From positions 1 to 64,000 of the forward strand of contig JARGPH010000010.1 of assembly GCA_029213065.1 (NCBI GenBank): 64,000 bases of DNA, given 5' to 3'. The notes under the pieces are model-generated. The model ran no database searches. It was given only the letters and a program-made list of their open reading frames with translations, and was not told where the DNA came from. Origin of the DNA: Verrucomicrobiales bacterium. Lineage in GTDB: Bacteria > Verrucomicrobiota > Verrucomicrobiia > Verrucomicrobiales > DEV007. Of the stretch, positions 61,551 to 64,000 are shown piece by piece (the first letter of the stretch is position 1; every line of letters starts with the position of its first letter). The position numbers were made by a program, and so were the translations under genes.

Positions 61551-63071
61551 TTACTCCCACTCGATGCTCGCCGGCGGCTTTGTGGAAATGTCGTAAAGAA
61601 CGCGGTTCACGCCGGCAACTTCGTTGAGAATTCGATTCGAGATCTCTCCGAGAATTTCGTAGGGCAGATGCACCCACTCAGCCGTCATCGCATCCTCGCT
61701 CGTGACCGCCCGAACGCTGATTGCGTCTTCGTAGCTTCGCTCGTCGCCTTTCACCCCGACGGTTTTCGTGGGAATCAAAGTGACACCAGCCTGCCAGATT
61801 CGGTCATACCAGCCCCGCTCGCGGAGAATATCAATATAGATCGCGTCGGCATTTTGAATGATCTCCACCTTTTCAGCGGTGACCTCTCCGGGACAGCGGA
61901 CCGCGAGCCCCGGACCGGGGAAAGGGTGACGCCCTACAACCCGCTCGGGCAATCCGAGAACGCGACCGAGTTCACGCACCTCGTCTTTAAAGAGTTCATC
62001 GAGAGGCTCGATAACACGACCTTCCGCTTTCAGCTCCATGATCCGGTCGACACGATTGTGGTGTGTTTTGATGGTCGAAGCAATTGAACCACTTGTAGCA
62101 CTCTCAATCACATCCGGATAAAGCGTTCCCTGGGCCAGCAATTCGACATCATCACCAACAGCATCAAAGAAAACCTCAACGAAAAGGCGACCGATAATCT
62201 TCCGCTTCTGCTCGGGATCTGTCTCTCCGGCGAGGGCGGTGAGAAAACGCTCCGACGCGTCAATCGTTTCAATCTCAATTCCGACCTCGCCGAAAAGGGA
62301 AACAACTTCCTCACCCTCTCCTTTTCTGAGAAGACCGGTATCGACAAAAATGTTCCGCGTGTCGACCTTCGCTTCGTGAAGCAATGCCGCGAGAACCGAG
62401 GAATCCACCCCGCCGGAGACACCGCAAACCACTTTTCGCCCGCCCACTTCGGCGCGCACTTTCTCGACCAATTCATCTTTAAACGAGTCGATCTTGAATT
62501 TCGGAAGATCCTTCGCGAGATCGAGGAAATTCCTCAGAATATCTGCGCCCTCTTCAGTGTGAGAAACCTCAGGGTGAAACTGGATTCCGTAAAAAGTCTC
62601 ATTCCACTTCAGAGCGACCGGAATGCCGTCGAGATTCCGCCCTGTGACCGAGCACCCCTCCGGCAGTTTACTCACTGTATCGGAGTGACTCATCCAGATC
62701 TGTGAATGCCCCTTCAAACCGGAAAAGATACTCTCCACCTCCGGCTCAATCATCAGAGTCGCAGGACCGTATTCACGCGTATTACCCGGAGCGACTTCGC
62801 CACCGAACTTACGGTTAAGAAGCTGCATACCATAACAAACGCCCAAAACAGGAACGCCCATTCCCAACAGGTAATCAAAATCAATATCCGGTGCGCCCTC
62901 TTCAAGGGTCGAACGCGGCCCTCCTGAAAGAATCACAGCAGCAGGACTGCCTGTCTCTCTCAACTCGGACGGTTGATACAATTTTGAAAAATAACCGAGC
63001 TCGCGAATACGACGAACGATGAGCTGCGTGTACTGAGAGCCGAAATCAATAACGGCAATGGGATGTTCCAT
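61551..63071 (-). CDS. guaA: GMP synthase (glutamine-hydrolysing)
   Basis: A 506-residue enzyme amidating XMP to GMP. The glutaminase domain has Cys79 in Gly-Val-Cys-Tyr-Gly-Met-Gln, His166 and Glu168. The ATP pyrophosphatase domain begins Val-Ser-Gly219-Gly-Val-Asp-Ser-Ser-Val. The C-terminal dimerisation part ends in Pro-Pro-Ala-Ser-Ile-Glu-Trp-Glu, the usual GuaA terminus. It is 47 nt downstream of guaB, the preceding step of the pathway. Confidence 0.96.
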   Translation of the reverse strand: MEHPIAVIDFGSQYTQLIVRRIRELGYFSKLYQPSELRETGSPAAVILSGGPRSTLEEGAPDIDFDYLLGMGVPVLGVCYGMQLLNRKFGGEVAPGNTREYGPATLMIEPEVESIFSGLKGHSQIWMSHSDTVSKLPEGCSVTGRNLDGIPVALKWNETFYGIQFHPEVSHTEEGADILRNFLDLAKDLPKFKIDSFKDELVEKVRAEVGGRKVVCGVSGGVDSSVLAALLHEAKVDTRNIFVDTGLLRKGEGEEVVSLFGEVGIEIETIDASERFLTALAGETDPEQKRKIIGRLFVEVFFDAVGDDVELLAQGTLYPDVIESATSGSIASTIKTHHNRVDRIMELKAEGRVIEPLDELFKDEVRELGRVLGLPERVVGRHPFPGPGLAVRCPGEVTAEKVEIIQNADAIYIDILRERGWYDRIWQAGVTLIPTKTVGVKGDERSYEDAISVRAVTSEDAMTAEWVHLPYEILGEISNRILNEVAGVNRVLYDISTKPPASIEWE

Positions 63072-63118
63072 AGAAAAAAGAATTTACGTCTCGAAATATG
63101 AGAAAAAAGAATAGCCGA

Positions 63119-64000
63119 TTAGCCGGCCTGATAGTTGACCGGCTCTTCCGTGATCGTGATGTCGTGAGCGTGACTCTCTTTCAATCCACCGGAAGTGATC
63201 CGGACGAAAGTAGCACGCTCCCGAAGCTCGGCGAGATTACCGGCACCGACGTAGCCCATCCCGCTGCGAAGTCCCCCAAGCAGCTGAAAAACCGTATCAG
63301 CAAGGTGTCCGCGGTAGGGAACGCGTCCTTCGACGCCTTCTGCGACGAGCTTTCCTGAAGAATTCTGACCGTAGCGATCGCCGGAGCCTTTGCGCATCGC
63401 CTTGAGCGATCCCATGCCGCGATACTCTTTCCAGGTCCGTCCCTGGTAGTTCACCATCTCACCGGGACTTTCACGGCAACCGGCAAGCAACGACCCTAAC
63501 ATCACAATATCCGCACCCGCTGCCATTGCTTTAACGACATCGCCCGAATAGCGGATTCCGCCATCGGCGATCACCGGCACGCCGCGTTCGCGACAGACTT
63601 TGGCAACGTTTTGAATCGCACTGAACTGGGGAGATCCCACCCCGGCAATCACACGAGTGGTGCAAATCGATCCGGGACCGACCCCCACTTTCACCGCGGC
63701 AGCGCCCGCTGAGCAAAGATCAGCAGCGCCTTCTTCAGTGACGACGTTTCCAGCCACAACCGGAATTCCAAATTCACTCCGCAGTTTCTCGATCACGGAA
63801 AGAACTCTCTCGGTATGCCCTGTCGCCGCATCGATAAAGACCGCGTCAGCTCCCGCTTCCATCATTGCCTGAGCCCGCTCGTAATAATCTTCTCCCACAC
63901 CGATCGCAGCGCCGACGCGGAGTCTCCCCTGCTCGTCTTTGGCCGAATTCAGAAACATGTCTTTCTTCTCTATATCCTGCGCCGTAATCAGTCCGGACAG
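63119..64000 (-). CDS. guaB: IMP dehydrogenase (N-terminus cut by window edge)
   Basis: The C-terminal 293 residues or so of IMP dehydrogenase, which oxidises IMP to XMP. The frame stays open to the right edge (Leu-Ile-Thr-Ala-Gln-Asp-Ile-Glu-Lys, end of the CBS part) so no start is seen. Visible are the NAD-site Asp-Ala-Ala-Thr-Gly-His, the catalytic loop Gly-Pro-Gly-Ser-Ile-Cys-Thr-Thr-Arg (Cys codon at 63664-63662), Ala-Asp-Gly-Gly-Ile-Arg-Tyr-Ser-Gly, and Glu-Gly-Val-Glu-Gly-Arg-Val-Pro-Tyr. It lies just upstream of guaA. Confidence 0.95.
   Translation of the reverse strand: MSGLITAQDIEKKDMFLNSAKDEQGRLRVGAAIGVGEDYYERAQAMMEAGADAVFIDAATGHTERVLSVIEKLRSEFGIPVVAGNVVTEEGAADLCSAGAAAVKVGVGPGSICTTRVIAGVGSPQFSAIQNVAKVCRERGVPVIADGGIRYSGDVVKAMAAGADIVMLGSLLAGCRESPGEMVNYQGRTWKEYRGMGSLKAMRKGSGDRYGQNSSGKLVAEGVEGRVPYRGHLADTVFQLLGGLRSGMGYVGAGNLAELRERATFVRITSGGLKESHAHDITITEEPVNYQAG

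Noticed and set aside
1-64000. tRNA, rRNA, CRISPR arrays, insertion sequences, phage genes
   Set aside because: None was recognised on reading both strands; a tRNAscan or Infernal run would be decisive.

Overview
The window looks like a stretch of chromosome from a Gram-negative-type bacterium of the PVC group, most probably Verrucomicrobiota. This is inferred from gene content, not from a marker gene. The clues are a secreted sulfatase beside a Planctomycete-type cytochrome c/SHD1 protein, an FHA-ABC transporter beside a Ser/Thr kinase fused to a formylglycine-generating-enzyme-like domain, caspase-fold proteins, and ExbB/ExbD operons with large TPR proteins. A Kdo transferase and an AsmA-like protein indicate an outer membrane with LPS. 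No rRNA, tRNA, CRISPR array, transposase or phage gene was recognised.

Layout. 1-10 kb: truncated sulfatase, cytochrome/SHD1 protein, GNAT, fabG, an Lrp regulator-aminotransferase-nucleotidyltransferase operon, pfkA, a small HTH/coiled-coil protein divergent from a membrane protein, a Nudix-like protein and a SufR-like regulator. 10-18.5 kb: KamA, then a two-gene unit of a secreted papain-like protease and a WD40-caspase protein, then an M3 oligopeptidase and a lipoprotein. 19-30 kb: MoxR-LRR pair, AI-2E-type permease, AsmA-like protein, and a plus-strand operon rsmD-waaA-plsY-gpsA plus a membrane protein, then a WbuC-type cupin. 30.5-52.3 kb is the accessory part. It holds two tandem caspase-fold/Sel1 proteins without the catalytic Cys, a compact caspase-like protein with a Cys, a basic Ser/Gly-rich protein, and a six-gene minus-strand operon of about 14 kb (51285 to 36934). 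That operon encodes a coiled-coil lipoprotein, an FHA-ABC transporter, a four-helix membrane protein, a secreted helical protein, a Pro/Lys/Glu-rich lipoprotein and a 2397-residue kinase. 53-64 kb: an ExbB-ExbD-ExbD-ExbD-TPR-TPR operon, an ABC ATPase with its partner, and guaB-guaA (guaB cut by the window edge).

The best candidate for an undescribed system is the 36.9-51.3 kb operon. Its kinase carries about 21 copies of a Trp- and Leu-Pro-containing repeat of about 55 residues, and the FHA-ABC transporter of the same operon carries two more copies inside its membrane domain. Together with the FHA (phosphothreonine-binding) domain this suggests a kinase-controlled export or envelope-signalling machine. 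The second candidate is a scattered set of four caspase-fold proteins, two intact-looking and two with the nucleophile replaced. One of them shares an Arg-Gly-Leu-Val-Val-Glu-Asp motif with the neighbouring papain-like protease, which could be a processing site.
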